From Anaerolineae bacterium CG2_30_64_16 (GTDB taxonomy: Bacteria > Chloroflexota > Anaerolineae > CG2-30-64-16): a stretch of 22,203 bases of DNA. Below are positions 1 through 8,399 of this stretch, piece by piece. Made by a program: the position numbers and the translations under genes. Each line of letters starts with the position of its first letter. The stretch's first letter is position 1. The stretch lies in NCBI GenBank assembly GCA_001871755.1, contig MNXL01000045.1:1-22203 (forward strand). The letters run 5' to 3'. Under the pieces are notes generated by a model. That model was not told where the DNA came from, searched no databases, and worked only from the letters and a program-made list of their open reading frames with translations.

Positions 1-141
1 TAACTGCTCAGCCCAGTGAATCGAATTCACTGGCTGAACCTGAGAAGCCGCCTCAGCGGCTGACGACCAGTGGCTGCGGCCACTTTTTCAACTTCAGACA
101 GGGATTTCAATCCCTGAGAGTGCGCCAGGCTGAGCAGTTAC
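1..141. mobile_element. MITE-like element with GTAACTGCTCAG ends (left end cut by the window)
   Basis: Bases 1-13 (TAACTGCTCAGCC) are the exact reverse complement of 128-140, and base 141 is a C, so the full end would be GTAACTGCTCAG if the base before the window is G. Four hairpins lie between the arms: 13-21/25-33 (9 bp), 46-51/56-61 (6 bp), 69-74/79-84 (6 bp, followed by a T-run) and 99-106/109-116 (8 bp). No coding frame is visible. The same 12-base end recurs at 15225, where the insertion has a target duplication, so I read this as another copy of a non-autonomous element with a different interior. A structured RNA is the alternative. The left target duplication is outside the window. 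Confidence 0.6.
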
Positions 142-144
142 AAA

Positions 145-196
145 CGAAAAACGTAAAGTGCGGAGCCCCCTTACGTTTTTCGCAATACGTTTTACG
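145..196 (+). promoter_or_regulatory. Inverted repeat in the argB 5' leader
   Basis: CGAAAAACGTAA (145-156) pairs perfectly with 171-182, giving a 12-bp stem with a 14-base loop. A partial extra copy of the arm (TACGTTTTACG, 186-196) runs up to the argB ribosome-binding site (GGAGG, 202-206). The pattern resembles the other inverted short-repeat arrays placed just before arg genes in this cluster. A role in regulation is possible but only inferred. No T-run follows, so it does not look like a terminator. Confidence 0.45.
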
Positions 197-217
197 AATT
201 TGGAGGCTGAAACAACC

Positions 218-988
218 ATGACCGACAAACCCATCCTGGTCCTGAAAATCGGCGGCAACCAGGTCGAAGATAAGGCGTTCCTGGCCGGGTTCGTGGACGC
301 GATGCGCGGTCTGCTGGCCGAGTACGCGGTGGTGGTGGTGCACGGCGGCGGCAAGGAGATCACCGACCTGCACACGCAGTTGGGGGTGGCGTTCGAGACG
401 GTGGAAGGGTTGCGCGCGACCAGCGAAGAGGGCCAGCGGTTGGTCGAGATGGCGTTGAAAGGGCTGGTCAACACCCGGCTGGTGCGCTGGCTGGTCAACG
501 GCGGCGTGGATGCGATCGGGCTCAGCGGCGTGGACATGGGGCTGGTGCGGGTGGCGCCGCTGACGGTGAACGGCAAGAGCCTGGGGCGGGTGGGGCAGGT
601 GACCCGCGTGAAAGCCGAGGCGCTGCTCCAACTCATCGATCTGGGGCTGGTGCCCGTGGTGTCACCGATCTCGCTGGGCGAGGACGGGCTGACTTATAAC
701 GTCAATGCCGACCACGTGGCCGCGGGGGTGGCCCGCGCCGTCGAGGCGAGCAAGCTGATCTTCGTCAGCAACGTGCCGGGGGTCCAGGTGACGGGCCGCA
801 CCATGCGCGCGCTCACGGTGGCCCAAATCGAAGGACTGATCACCGATGGCATCATCACCGGCGGCATGATCCCCAAGGTACGCTCGGCCACCGACGCGGT
901 CACCAGCGGCGTGTATCAGGCGGTCATCACCGACCTGGACGGGCTGGTGAAGGGTGAGGGTACGGCGCTGATAGGGCCTAACCCATGA
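218..988 (+). CDS. argB: Acetylglutamate kinase
   Basis: This amino-acid kinase family protein (256 aa) phosphorylates N-acetyl-L-glutamate with ATP, the second step of arginine synthesis, in the cytoplasm. Visible motifs are the N-terminal Lys-Gly-Gly (K10, G12-G13), the glycine-rich HGGGKE (about 42-47), the substrate-side GLRATS, NVNADH, and the C-terminal GGMIPKV nucleotide-binding segment. The length matches the short E. coli-type enzyme and lacks the N-terminal helix typical of hexameric, arginine-inhibited forms. That would predict weak feedback inhibition, but this is inference. The ATG at 218 follows GGAGG at 202-206; an upstream in-frame start at 158 lies in the hairpin and has no ribosome-binding site. 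LysZ, the lysine-pathway paralogue, is an alternative. No lysW is present and the neighbours are arginine genes, so ArgB is preferred. Confidence 0.9.
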   Translation: MTDKPILVLKIGGNQVEDKAFLAGFVDAMRGLLAEYAVVVVHGGGKEITDLHTQLGVAFETVEGLRATSEEGQRLVEMALKGLVNTRLVRWLVNGGVDAIGLSGVDMGLVRVAPLTVNGKSLGRVGQVTRVKAEALLQLIDLGLVPVVSPISLGEDGLTYNVNADHVAAGVARAVEASKLIFVSNVPGVQVTGRTMRALTVAQIEGLITDGIITGGMIPKVRSATDAVTSGVYQAVITDLDGLVKGEGTALIGPNP

Positions 989-1093
989 GATCCTTGTTTT
1001 TTGTGCAAGAATTCGGTGAGCAAGGTTGGCGCCTTCTTGGTTCCGGCTTGTCCGGGTTAGGAGATGTGTAGTCTGTGCTCGTATGGCAAGATC

Positions 1094-1189
1094 GGGGATT
1101 GGGGATTGGGTATTCGGTGCGCGTGGTCCGTCATACGGCGTCTGCAACATCTCCCAATACCCAATACCCAATACCCAATACCCAATACC
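1094..1189. repeat. Inverted heptamer array (GGGATTG / CCCAATA) before argD
   Basis: The 238-base gap between argB and argD contains a GGGGATT-type run (1094-1117) and, opposite it, five perfect tandem copies of CCCAATA (1153-1187). The two runs are largely complementary and could fold into a long hairpin ending about 25 bases before the argD ribosome-binding site. Heptamer short tandem repeats (STRR) are known from cyanobacteria; this looks like the same class of sequence. The rest of the gap (989-1093) shows nothing I can name. Confidence 0.8.
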
Positions 1190-1226
1190 GATATCTATTG
1201 AGCTTCCTACGTGTGGAGATTCATCT

Positions 1227-2444
1227 ATGACCATAAACGACATCATTGATCTCGAACACCAATACGTCCTCGGCACGTACGCCCGCGCGCCGTTCGTGCT
1301 CGACCACGGCCAGGGCTGCTGGGTCTACGACACAGACGGCAACGCCTATCTCGACTGTGTGGCCGGGATCGCGGTCAACGCGCTGGGGCACGCTGACCCG
1401 GCGCTGATCGCCGCGCTGACGGACCAGGCCAACGCGCTCTGGCACGTCTCCAATCTCTATCACACGGCCCCCCACGCCCGGTTGGCCCGCAAGCTGTGCG
1501 AAACCAGCTTTGCCGATCGGGTTTTCTTCTGCAATTCCGGCGCCGAGGCCAACGAGGGCGCGTTCAAGTTCGCCCGGAAGTGGGCTACGGACCACTACGG
1601 CCCGCAGAAACACGCCATCGTCGCGTTCACCGGCGCCTTTCACGGCCGCACGTTCGGCGCCCTGGCCGCGACCCCCCGCGAGAAGTACCAGGCGCCGTTC
1701 CGACCGCTGCTGCCTGGGGTGCGCATCGCACCCTTCAACGATCTGGCCGGCACGGCCGCGGTCATGGACGATGACGTGTGCGCAGTGGTCGTCGAACCGG
1801 TGCAAGGCGAGGGGGGCGTTCACCCGGTTGACCCCGACTTCTTGCATGGCCTGCGCGACCTGTGCGATCAACACAACGCGCTGCTGATCTTCGACGAGAT
1901 TCAGTGCGGCTTGGGCCGCACCGGCGCCCTCTGGGCGCACCAGGGTTACGGCGTGACGCCGGATCTGCTCACGGCGGCCAAGCCGCTGGCGGGCGGGCTG
2001 CCGATGGGCGCGGTGCTGATGACCGCGCGCGTGGCCGACGTGATGCATCCCGGAGATCACGGCAGCACCTTTGCCGGCTCTCCACTGGTGTCGGCCGTGG
2101 CCGAGGCTGTGCTGGCGCGCGTGACCGAGCCGGCGTTCCTGGCAGACGTGGCGGCCAAGGGCGCGTATCTGCGCGAGCGGCTTGAGGAGATCAACTCGCC
2201 GCATATCACAGAAGTGCGCGGCCGCGGGCTGATGGTCGGGGTCGAGCTGGACCTGCCGGCCGCAGACGCCGTGAACGCGGGCTATCGACACGGGTTGCTG
2301 CTGGTGGCGGCCGGCGCCCACACGCTGCGCCTGGTCCCGCCGCTGGTGATCACGCGGGCGGAGATCGACCTGTTGATCGAGCGACTGAGCGCGGTGTTGA
2401 CGGCAGTGGAGAGACCGGTGAACTGGGGGAAACAAGGGAACTGA
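1227..2444 (+). CDS. argD: Acetylornithine aminotransferase
   Basis: This class III PLP-dependent aminotransferase (405 aa) converts N-acetylglutamate semialdehyde to N-acetylornithine with glutamate as amino donor. Seen in the sequence: SGAEANE for phosphate binding, the GAFHGRTFG segment, VVVEPVQGEGG, FDEIQCGLGRTG with the cofactor-contacting Asp, and the Schiff-base lysine K252 in TAAKPLAGGLPMGA. The length is normal for ArgD/LysJ. The ATG at 1227 follows GGAG at 1215-1218; an earlier in-frame start at 1026 would translate the repeat array and is rejected. The last residues (VNWGKQGN) and the stop codon are made by the first units of a 9-bp repeat, so the C-terminus has been written by repeat sequence. 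It could also serve in lysine synthesis. Confidence 0.92.
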   Translation: MTINDIIDLEHQYVLGTYARAPFVLDHGQGCWVYDTDGNAYLDCVAGIAVNALGHADPALIAALTDQANALWHVSNLYHTAPHARLARKLCETSFADRVFFCNSGAEANEGAFKFARKWATDHYGPQKHAIVAFTGAFHGRTFGALAATPREKYQAPFRPLLPGVRIAPFNDLAGTAAVMDDDVCAVVVEPVQGEGGVHPVDPDFLHGLRDLCDQHNALLIFDEIQCGLGRTGALWAHQGYGVTPDLLTAAKPLAGGLPMGAVLMTARVADVMHPGDHGSTFAGSPLVSAVAEAVLARVTEPAFLADVAAKGAYLRERLEEINSPHITEVRGRGLMVGVELDLPAADAVNAGYRHGLLLVAAGAHTLRLVPPLVITRAEIDLLIERLSAVLTAVERPVNWGKQGN

Positions 2445-2479
2445 GGGAATTGAGGGAACTGAGGAAATTGGGGAAACCT
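2425..2479. repeat. Nonamer tandem repeat (GGGAACTGA) across the argD stop
   Basis: Units GGGAACTGA (2436-2444), GGGAATTGA (2445-2453) and GGGAACTGA (2454-2462) run in tandem, with degenerate units on both sides up to about 2479. The argD stop codon (2442-2444) is part of the first unit. The array fills the short gap before the next gene. Confidence 0.8.
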
Positions 2480-2502
2480 GGAAGGATTGTGCGGGAGGGA
2501 GC

Positions 2503-3042
2503 ATGGACATCACGATTCGCCCGGCCGCTGCGACCGATGTCGAGGGCATTTTGACGATTGTCAATGGCTATGCTGAAGAGGATCTGATGCTGCCGCGCAC
2601 CGCGGCCCAGATTCAGCGGGTGCTGGTTCGGTTCCTGGTCGCCGAGAGCGCCGGCCGGGTGGTGGGCTGCGGTTCGCTGGTGGAGCTCACGCCGCGCCTG
2701 GTGGAGTTGCGCTCCCTTGCGGTGGCGCCCGAATTGCGCGGGTCCGGGCTGGGTCGCCGGCTGGTCGAGGCGCTGGTGGTCCTTGCGCGAGAGGCCGGTT
2801 TCGAGCAGCTCTGCGCGCTGACGCTCAACGAAGGGTTCTTCAACCGGCTTGGCTTCCCGACCGTGGATCGCTGGGACATCTCGCCCAAGCTGTGGCACGA
2901 GTGTATCTACTGCCCCAAGTTCGATGCCTGCGACGAAATCCCCGTGCTGATGAACCTGGTCGAGCCTCAGGAGGAGCAGGCGCCGCGCTGGCAGATGGCC
3001 ATCGGTCTCCCGTTGCGCCGGCGGCTGAAGGTCGCGCATTGA
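2503..3042 (+). CDS. argA: N-acetylglutamate synthase-like GNAT acetyltransferase
   Basis: This 179-aa single-domain GNAT protein most likely acetylates glutamate with acetyl-CoA to prime arginine synthesis. The acetyl-CoA motif A is visible as V-A-P-E-L-R-G-S-G-L-G (about 74-84). The C-terminal half has FFNRLGF and the cysteine-bearing stretch CIYCPKFDAC (C134, C137, C143) followed by DE, typical of the short ArgA-type synthases that lack an amino-acid-kinase domain. About 25 residues after that are less conserved. The ATG at 2503 follows a purine-rich GGGAGGGAG at about 2491-2499. Placement between argD and the rest of the cluster supports the role. ArgJ downstream can also make acetylglutamate, so the two may be partly redundant. 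Confidence 0.82.
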   Translation: MDITIRPAAATDVEGILTIVNGYAEEDLMLPRTAAQIQRVLVRFLVAESAGRVVGCGSLVELTPRLVELRSLAVAPELRGSGLGRRLVEALVVLAREAGFEQLCALTLNEGFFNRLGFPTVDRWDISPKLWHECIYCPKFDACDEIPVLMNLVEPQEEQAPRWQMAIGLPLRRRLKVAH

Positions 3043-3065
3043 GGCGCGGGGATGAGATGCAAGGC

Positions 3066-3101
3066 GTGAAATGCAAAACGTGAAACCTGAAACGTGAAAC
3101 G
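3066..3101. repeat. Heptamer tandem repeat (TGAAACG) before hom
   Basis: TGAAACC (3081-3087), TGAAACG (3088-3094) and TGAAACG (3095-3101) are tandem, with a degenerate copy from 3066. The array fills most of the gap between the argA-like gene and the homoserine dehydrogenase gene. A GTG inside it (3094) opens an in-frame extension of the next gene, which I do not accept as the start. Confidence 0.75.
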
Positions 3102-3120
3102 GAAGACGGGAGTCGATTCT

Positions 3121-4170
3121 ATGACACGTATGATCCGCATCGCTGTTGTTGGGCTGGGCAACGTCGGCCGGGCGTTTCTGGAGTTGGTGGTGGACAAAGC
3201 AGGGCTGCTCCGCGAACGCTATGGGGCGGAGCTGCTGGTGACCGGGGTCGCGGATTCGTCCGGGTTCGCCGTGGACGCGACCGGCATCGATCCGATCGCC
3301 TTGCGGGCGCACAAGCTGGCCGGCCGCGGGGCGGGCAGCTATGAGGGCGGCTGGCCGGGCGCAGGCGCGGCGGAGATGGTCGCGCAGGTAGACGCCGACC
3401 TGCTCGTGGAGGCGTCTGCGGTGCACCTGGCGACCGGGCAGCCGGGGCTGGACTGTACGCGCGCGGCGTTGCGCCGGGGGATGGGGGTCGTGCTCGCCAA
3501 CAAAGGGCCGCTGGTCCACGCCTTCGCCGAACTGACGGCCTCCGCCACGGCCGCGGGCGTGGGCCTGGCCTACAGCGCGACCGTGTGTGGCGCGCTGCCG
3601 GTGGTCAACATCGGCCAGCGCGACCTGGTGGCGTGCGACATCCGATCGGTGCGCGGGATCTTCAACTCGACCAGCAACTCCATCCTGGCGGCCATGGCTC
3701 GCGGCGAGCCCTATGAGGCGGCGTTGCGCCAGGCACAAATCGACGGCGTCGCCGAGGCGGATCCCAGCCTGGATGTCGAGGGGTGGGACACGGCCAACAA
3801 GCTGGTGATCATCACCAACAGCATCTTGCGCCAACCGGCCACGTTGGCCGATGTCAGCGCGGTAACCGGTATCACCGGCATCACGGCCGCGCAGATTCGG
3901 GCGCACGCGGCCCAGGGTCAGGTGGTCAAGCTGGTGGCCAGAGCAGAACGTGGCACGGTCGGGAGACCGGCCACAGCGCGTTATGCCTTATCCGTCCAAC
4001 CCGAATGGCTGCCCCAAGGCGATTTCCTGGCCGGGGTCAACGGCTGGGAGATGGGCATCGTCTTCGACACCGACATCATGGGCCTGCAACAGTTCAAGGT
4101 GGACGAGCGCGGCCCCGCGCCCACAGCCGCCGCGGTCCTGCGCGACGTGATCAATGTGGCAGTAAATTAG
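3121..4170 (+). CDS. hom: Homoserine dehydrogenase
   Basis: This 349-aa NAD(P)-dependent oxidoreductase is predicted to interconvert aspartate semialdehyde and homoserine, on the route to threonine and methionine. The N-terminal Rossmann motif is G-L-G-N-V-G (11-16). NKGP (127-130) holds the conserved lysine after the nucleotide domain. The substrate-site signature E-A-D-P-S-L-D-V-E-G-W-D, followed by a lysine, lies near 210-228. There is no C-terminal ACT domain, so the protein is of the short, probably threonine-insensitive type. The ATG at 3121 has GGGAG at 3107-3111. Its place inside an arginine run is unusual: it makes neither an arginine precursor nor a shared intermediate. A broader role as an aspartate-semialdehyde-like reductase is less likely given the motif match. 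Confidence 0.88.
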   Translation: MTRMIRIAVVGLGNVGRAFLELVVDKAGLLRERYGAELLVTGVADSSGFAVDATGIDPIALRAHKLAGRGAGSYEGGWPGAGAAEMVAQVDADLLVEASAVHLATGQPGLDCTRAALRRGMGVVLANKGPLVHAFAELTASATAAGVGLAYSATVCGALPVVNIGQRDLVACDIRSVRGIFNSTSNSILAAMARGEPYEAALRQAQIDGVAEADPSLDVEGWDTANKLVIITNSILRQPATLADVSAVTGITGITAAQIRAHAAQGQVVKLVARAERGTVGRPATARYALSVQPEWLPQGDFLAGVNGWEMGIVFDTDIMGLQQFKVDERGPAPTAAAVLRDVINVAVN

Positions 4171-4223
4171 TAGATTGGTAGATTGGGACACCGGACAACC
4201 AATCTACCAACTACCAATCTATC
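4171..4223. repeat. Inverted octamer array (TAGATTGG) before argG
   Basis: Two copies of TAGATTGG (4171-4186) face CCAATCTACC and a second CCAATCTA copy (4199-4221). The arms can pair into a stem of 10 or more bp that ends directly next to the argG ribosome-binding site AAGGAG (4224-4229). Sequestration or spacing of that site is possible but not shown. It starts one base after the hom stop codon. Confidence 0.78.
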
Positions 4224-4235
4224 AAGGAGTCTTTC

Positions 4236-5501
<1,266 letters not shown>

Positions 5502-5507
5502 TGGCTG

Positions 5508-5576
5508 TAGATTGGTAGATTGGTAAATTAGTCGAACACATGTTGATGCCTAATTTACCAGTTTCCCAATCTACCA
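5508..5576. repeat. Inverted octamer array (TAGATTGG) before argJ
   Basis: TAGATTGGTAGATTGG followed by TAAATTAG (5508-5531) faces 5550-5576. TGGTAAATTAG (5521-5531) pairs perfectly with CTAATTTACCA (5550-5560), and CCAATCTACCA (5566-5576) matches the opposite TGGTAGATTGG. The unit is the same as in the array before argG, but this copy carries extra arms. It ends nine bases before the argJ ribosome-binding site AGGAG (5585-5589). Confidence 0.8.
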
Positions 5577-5597
5577 ACGACCCCAGGAGTTCTGATC

Positions 5598-6893
5598 ATG
5601 CCCCCACAACCTCCCCTTGGATTCACCTTCGCCGGCGTCGCGTGCGGCCTGAAGAAGCCCGCCGCGCTGGATCTGGCGCTGGTGGTCAGCGACCGGCCTT
5701 GCGCGGCCGCGGCGACCTTCACGCGCAACCGTTTCCCGGCCGCTCCGGTGCTGTATGATCGCGCCTTGCTGGCCGAGAACCCGGCCGGGCTACGTGCGGT
5801 CGCGATCAACGCCGGCATCGCCAACGCCTGTACCGGCGATGCCGGGTTGGCCGACGCCGCGGCGATGGCGGCCGCGGCCGAATCGGCGTTGGGTTTCTCG
5901 CCCCGATCCTGCGCGGTGATGTCTACGGGCGTCATCGGCCCGCGGCTGCCGCTGGCGAAGATCGAAGAGGGCATCCGCCAGGCGGCCCCGGCGCTTTCGC
6001 CGGAGGGCTGGGAGGCCGCTGTGCGCGCGATCATGACCACCGACACACGGCCGAAAACCGCATCCCGGCAGGTCGGCGGGTGCAACATTTGGGGCATGGC
6101 CAAGGGCGCGGGGATGATCCACCCGGACATGGCGACGATGTTATCGGTCATCGCGACCGACACCGCCATCGCGCCGGCCGCGCTGGCCGCGGCGCTGCGC
6201 GCGGCTGTGGAGGTCAGCTTCAACGCCATCAGCGTGGACGGTGACACCAGCACCAACGACACGGTGCTGGTGTTGGCGAATGGGGCATCAGGCTGGAAAG
6301 TGGAAGCTGGAAGCTGGAAGCTGGAGGCTGGAACCTCGGCAAGCGCTCTTCAGGACAACCCATCAGCGCAGGAAATCACTGCATCGGACTTCGCCGCGGC
6401 GCTGGCCGACCTCTGCACCGACCTGGCACAGCAGATCGTGCGCGACGGCGAGGGCGCGACGAAATTCATCACCGTGCGTGTGACCGGCGCGGCCTCCGAC
6501 GCGGACGCCCGGCTGGCGGCCAAGGCCGTGGCCAACTCGCCGCTGGTCAAGACCGCATTCTACGGCGGCGACGCCAACTGGGGCCGCATCCTGGCCGCGG
6601 TGGGCTATTCGGGCGCGGAGGTGGACCCGGCGCGGACCGACCTGTGGATCGCGACGGGGGCCGGCGGATCAGCGGATCAGCGGATCAGCGAGTCGGCGCA
6701 ACCCGCTCACCCCCTTCAGCTCGTGGCCGGTGGGCAGCCGCTGGCGTACTCCGAGGCAACCGCCAGTGCGATCTTCGCCGCGCCGGAGATCACGGTCACG
6801 ATCGCGCTCGGTCTCGGTGACGGGCAGGCGACCGTCTGGACGTGCGACCTGAGCCACGAGTATGTGAGTATCAACGGGCACTATCGGACATAG
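5598..6893 (+). CDS. argJ: Glutamate N-acetyltransferase / ornithine acetyltransferase with repeat-derived inserts
   Basis: ArgJ (431 aa) moves the acetyl group from N-acetylornithine to glutamate, closing the acetyl cycle; many forms also use acetyl-CoA. It self-cleaves before a threonine that becomes the N-terminal nucleophile. That threonine is T180 in K-G-A-G-M-I-H-P-D-M-A-T-M-L. The oxyanion-hole motif S-T-G-V-I-G is near 113. The end, D-L-S-H-E-Y-V-S-I-N-G-H-Y-R-T, is typical. The protein is some 25-30 residues longer than usual because of two repeat-derived insertions: six GGAAGCT-type heptamers (6295-6336, reading SGWKVEAGSWKLEAG) and three GCGGATCA octamers (6664-6687). Both keep the frame. 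The ATG at 5598 follows AGGAG at 5585-5589. Confidence 0.93.
   Translation: MPPQPPLGFTFAGVACGLKKPAALDLALVVSDRPCAAAATFTRNRFPAAPVLYDRALLAENPAGLRAVAINAGIANACTGDAGLADAAAMAAAAESALGFSPRSCAVMSTGVIGPRLPLAKIEEGIRQAAPALSPEGWEAAVRAIMTTDTRPKTASRQVGGCNIWGMAKGAGMIHPDMATMLSVIATDTAIAPAALAAALRAAVEVSFNAISVDGDTSTNDTVLVLANGASGWKVEAGSWKLEAGTSASALQDNPSAQEITASDFAAALADLCTDLAQQIVRDGEGATKFITVRVTGAASDADARLAAKAVANSPLVKTAFYGGDANWGRILAAVGYSGAEVDPARTDLWIATGAGGSADQRISESAQPAHPLQLVAGGQPLAYSEATASAIFAAPEITVTIALGLGDGQATVWTCDLSHEYVSINGHYRT
6295..6336. repeat. Six heptamers (GGAAGCT) inside argJ
   Basis: Units GGAAAGT, GGAAGCT x3, GGAGGCT and GGAACCT run in tandem within the coding frame. Six units make 42 bases, so the frame is preserved; gain or loss of one unit would shift it. 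The segment lies after the conserved GDTSTNDTVLVLANG stretch, in the half after the cleavage site. Confidence 0.9.
6664..6687. repeat. Three octamers (GCGGATCA) inside argJ
   Basis: Three perfect tandem copies of GCGGATCA (24 bases, frame-neutral) lie in a loop before the conserved C-terminal EATASAIFAAPEITV segment of ArgJ. Confidence 0.85.
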
Positions 6894-7071
6894 GCTGGAA
6901 ACTGGAAGCTGGAAACTGGAAACCCGGCCACAGCCCCGGGGTGTGTCCCTGCTGCGATATTGACTGGAGAGAAGTGGGTTGCGCCGGCAGTTTAGTTATG
7001 ATAGGATGTGGGTGAACCCTGACGACGGGTTCTGACGCTCCGATTCGCTGCCACACGGGGGGAGGATCCAG
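6894..7071 (+). promoter_or_regulatory. Gap after argJ: heptamer array, then a possible promoter
   Basis: Right after the argJ stop, GGAAACT, GGAAGCT, GGAAACT and GGAAACC (6897-6924) form a tandem array of the same family that lies inside argJ. Further on, TTGCGC (6979-6984), a 17-base spacer and TAGGAT (7002-7007) make a weak sigma-70-type promoter candidate for the reductase gene. GAACCC (7014-7019) and GGGTTC (7027-7032) form a small inverted repeat downstream of it. The promoter call is tentative. Confidence 0.4.
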
Positions 7072-8031
7072 GTGGACTATCGTAAACTGGGCCGCACTGG
7101 CCTGAAGGTTTCCGAGCTGGGCCTGGGCACGATGCAATTCGGCTGGACCGCGGACGAGGCGACGGCGTTCGCGGTGATGGACGTATTCGTCGCAGCCGGT
7201 GGCAACTTCATCGACACCGCCGACGTCTACTCGCGCTGGGCCGCCGGCAACCCCGGCGGTGTCTCCGAGGAGATCATCGGCCGGTGGATGAAAGCGCGCG
7301 GGAATCGGGGCCAGATGGTGCTGGCGACCAAGGCGCGCGGCCAGATGTGGGACGGGCCGAACGGCGAAGGGCTCAGCCGCGCGCACCTGATGCGGGCCTG
7401 CGAGGATTCGCTGCGCCGGCTGGGCGCCGATCACATCGACTTGTACCAGACGCACTGGGTAGACGAGGAGACGCCGATCGAGGAGACGCTGCGGGCGCTG
7501 GATGACCTGGTGCGGGCGGGCAAAGTGCGCTACATCGGCTGCTCCAACATCTCTGCCTGGCGGCTGGCCAAAGCGCTGTGGGCCAGCGATAGGCTCAATC
7601 TGGCCCGCTACGACTCACTCCAGCCGCACTACAACCTGGCGCACCGCGCTGAGTTCGAGCGCGAGCTCCGGCCGCTCTGCCAGGATGAAGGAATCGGCGT
7701 GATCCCCTACAGCCCGTTGGCCGGCGGCTTTCTCACCGGCAAGTACCGTCGCGACGCCGTGCCCACCAGCGCCCGCGCTGACGGGATCCAGAAGCGCTAC
7801 TTCGACGAGCGCGGCTTCGCCATCCTCCAGGCGCTGGAAGTGGTCGCCAAGATGCGGGAGTTGACCGTGGCCCAGACCGCGCTCGCCTGGCTGCTGAGCC
7901 AACCGGTCATCACTGCGCCGATCGTTGGCGCCAACTCGGTGGAGCAGCTCGACGAGAGCCTGGCTGCGGCGGGCGTGCGGCTCACCGGGGAAGAGATGGA
8001 GACGCTGAATACGGCCAGCGCGTGGGAGTGA
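7072..8031 (+). CDS. Aldo/keto reductase
   Basis: This is a 319-aa cytoplasmic NAD(P)H-dependent oxidoreductase of the aldo/keto reductase superfamily, with a TIM-barrel fold and unknown substrate. The catalytic tetrad can be assigned: D48 and Y53 in FIDTADVY, K87 in LATKARG, and H128 in YQTHWVD. The cofactor side is seen in IGCSNISAW, IPYSPLAGGFLTGKY and the C-terminal PIVGANSVEQLDE. It resembles the YajO/Tas-like or general-stress reductases. The start is GTG at 7072 with a strong GGGGGGAGG at about 7056-7064 and seven-base spacing; no suitable ATG exists. It sits between argJ and a toxin-antitoxin pair and has no obvious link to arginine synthesis. Confidence 0.88.
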   Translation: MDYRKLGRTGLKVSELGLGTMQFGWTADEATAFAVMDVFVAAGGNFIDTADVYSRWAAGNPGGVSEEIIGRWMKARGNRGQMVLATKARGQMWDGPNGEGLSRAHLMRACEDSLRRLGADHIDLYQTHWVDEETPIEETLRALDDLVRAGKVRYIGCSNISAWRLAKALWASDRLNLARYDSLQPHYNLAHRAEFERELRPLCQDEGIGVIPYSPLAGGFLTGKYRRDAVPTSARADGIQKRYFDERGFAILQALEVVAKMRELTVAQTALAWLLSQPVITAPIVGANSVEQLDESLAAAGVRLTGEEMETLNTASAWE

Positions 8032-8077
8032 TCTCCTGCGTTTTGCGGATCACGTGGGGCACCTGGCGCTTCTCTGG

Positions 8078-8106
8078 TTGACAGAAGCGTTATTGCGTCT
8101 TACAAT
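8078..8106 (+). promoter_or_regulatory. Strong sigma-70-type promoter of the toxin-antitoxin pair
   Basis: A perfect -35 TTGACA (8078-8083), a 17-base spacer and a -10 TACAAT (8101-8106) lie 47 bases before the antitoxin start. Transcription would begin near 8113. Confidence 0.85.
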
Positions 8107-8153
8107 ACGCACGTTGCAGTAAGACGGCAGAGATAAAGAAAGAGGGTATCAGT

Positions 8154-8399
8154 ATGTTGGCCAGGTTATCTTCCAAGGGGCAATTGGTGATCCCCCTAAC
8201 GGTCCGGCGTGACCTGAATCTTGCACCCGGAACCCAGTTTCGGGTGCAAGTTGTCGAACAGAAGATCATCCTGGAGCCGGTGGCAGCCGCTTCGCCGATC
8301 GACGCGCTTTATGGTCGGTTTGCCGGCCACGATTTACTCGGTGATCTGGAGCGCGAACATCAGCGTGAGATCGAGAATGATCGAACAGTTCGTTCTTGA
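8154..8399 (+). CDS. AbrB/MazE/VapB-fold antitoxin
   Basis: This 81-aa protein carries a SpoVT/AbrB DNA-binding fold at its N-terminus: the segment M-L-A-R-L-S-S-K-G-Q-L-V-I-P, then R-R-D-L-N-L-A-P-G, is the family signature. The charged C-terminal half would wrap the toxin. Such proteins bind their own promoter and neutralise the partner nuclease. The ATG at 8154 has GAGGG at 8142-8146. The coding end overlaps the PIN gene by 23 bases, typical of coupled toxin-antitoxin pairs. The gene has its own strong promoter, so it is likely autoregulated. The pairing with a PIN protein suggests a VapBC-type module. Confidence 0.85.
   Translation: MLARLSSKGQLVIPLTVRRDLNLAPGTQFRVQVVEQKIILEPVAAASPIDALYGRFAGHDLLGDLEREHQREIENDRTVRS

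Noticed and set aside
69..88. Hairpin plus T-run as a transcription terminator
   Set aside because: It is one of four hairpins inside an element with terminal inverted repeats; the stem is only 6 bp, so a terminator role is possible but not supported on its own.
218..988. argB as lysZ of a LysW-dependent lysine/arginine pathway
   Set aside because: No lysW or lysX is visible, and the cluster has argJ and an argA-like gene, which a LysW route would not need.
1153..1187. CCCAATA array as a CRISPR array
   Set aside because: Units are 7 bp with no spacers, and there are no cas genes.
1026..1226. 67-codon N-terminal extension of argD
   Set aside because: It consists largely of translated heptamer repeats and lacks a ribosome-binding site; the family start matches ATG 1227.
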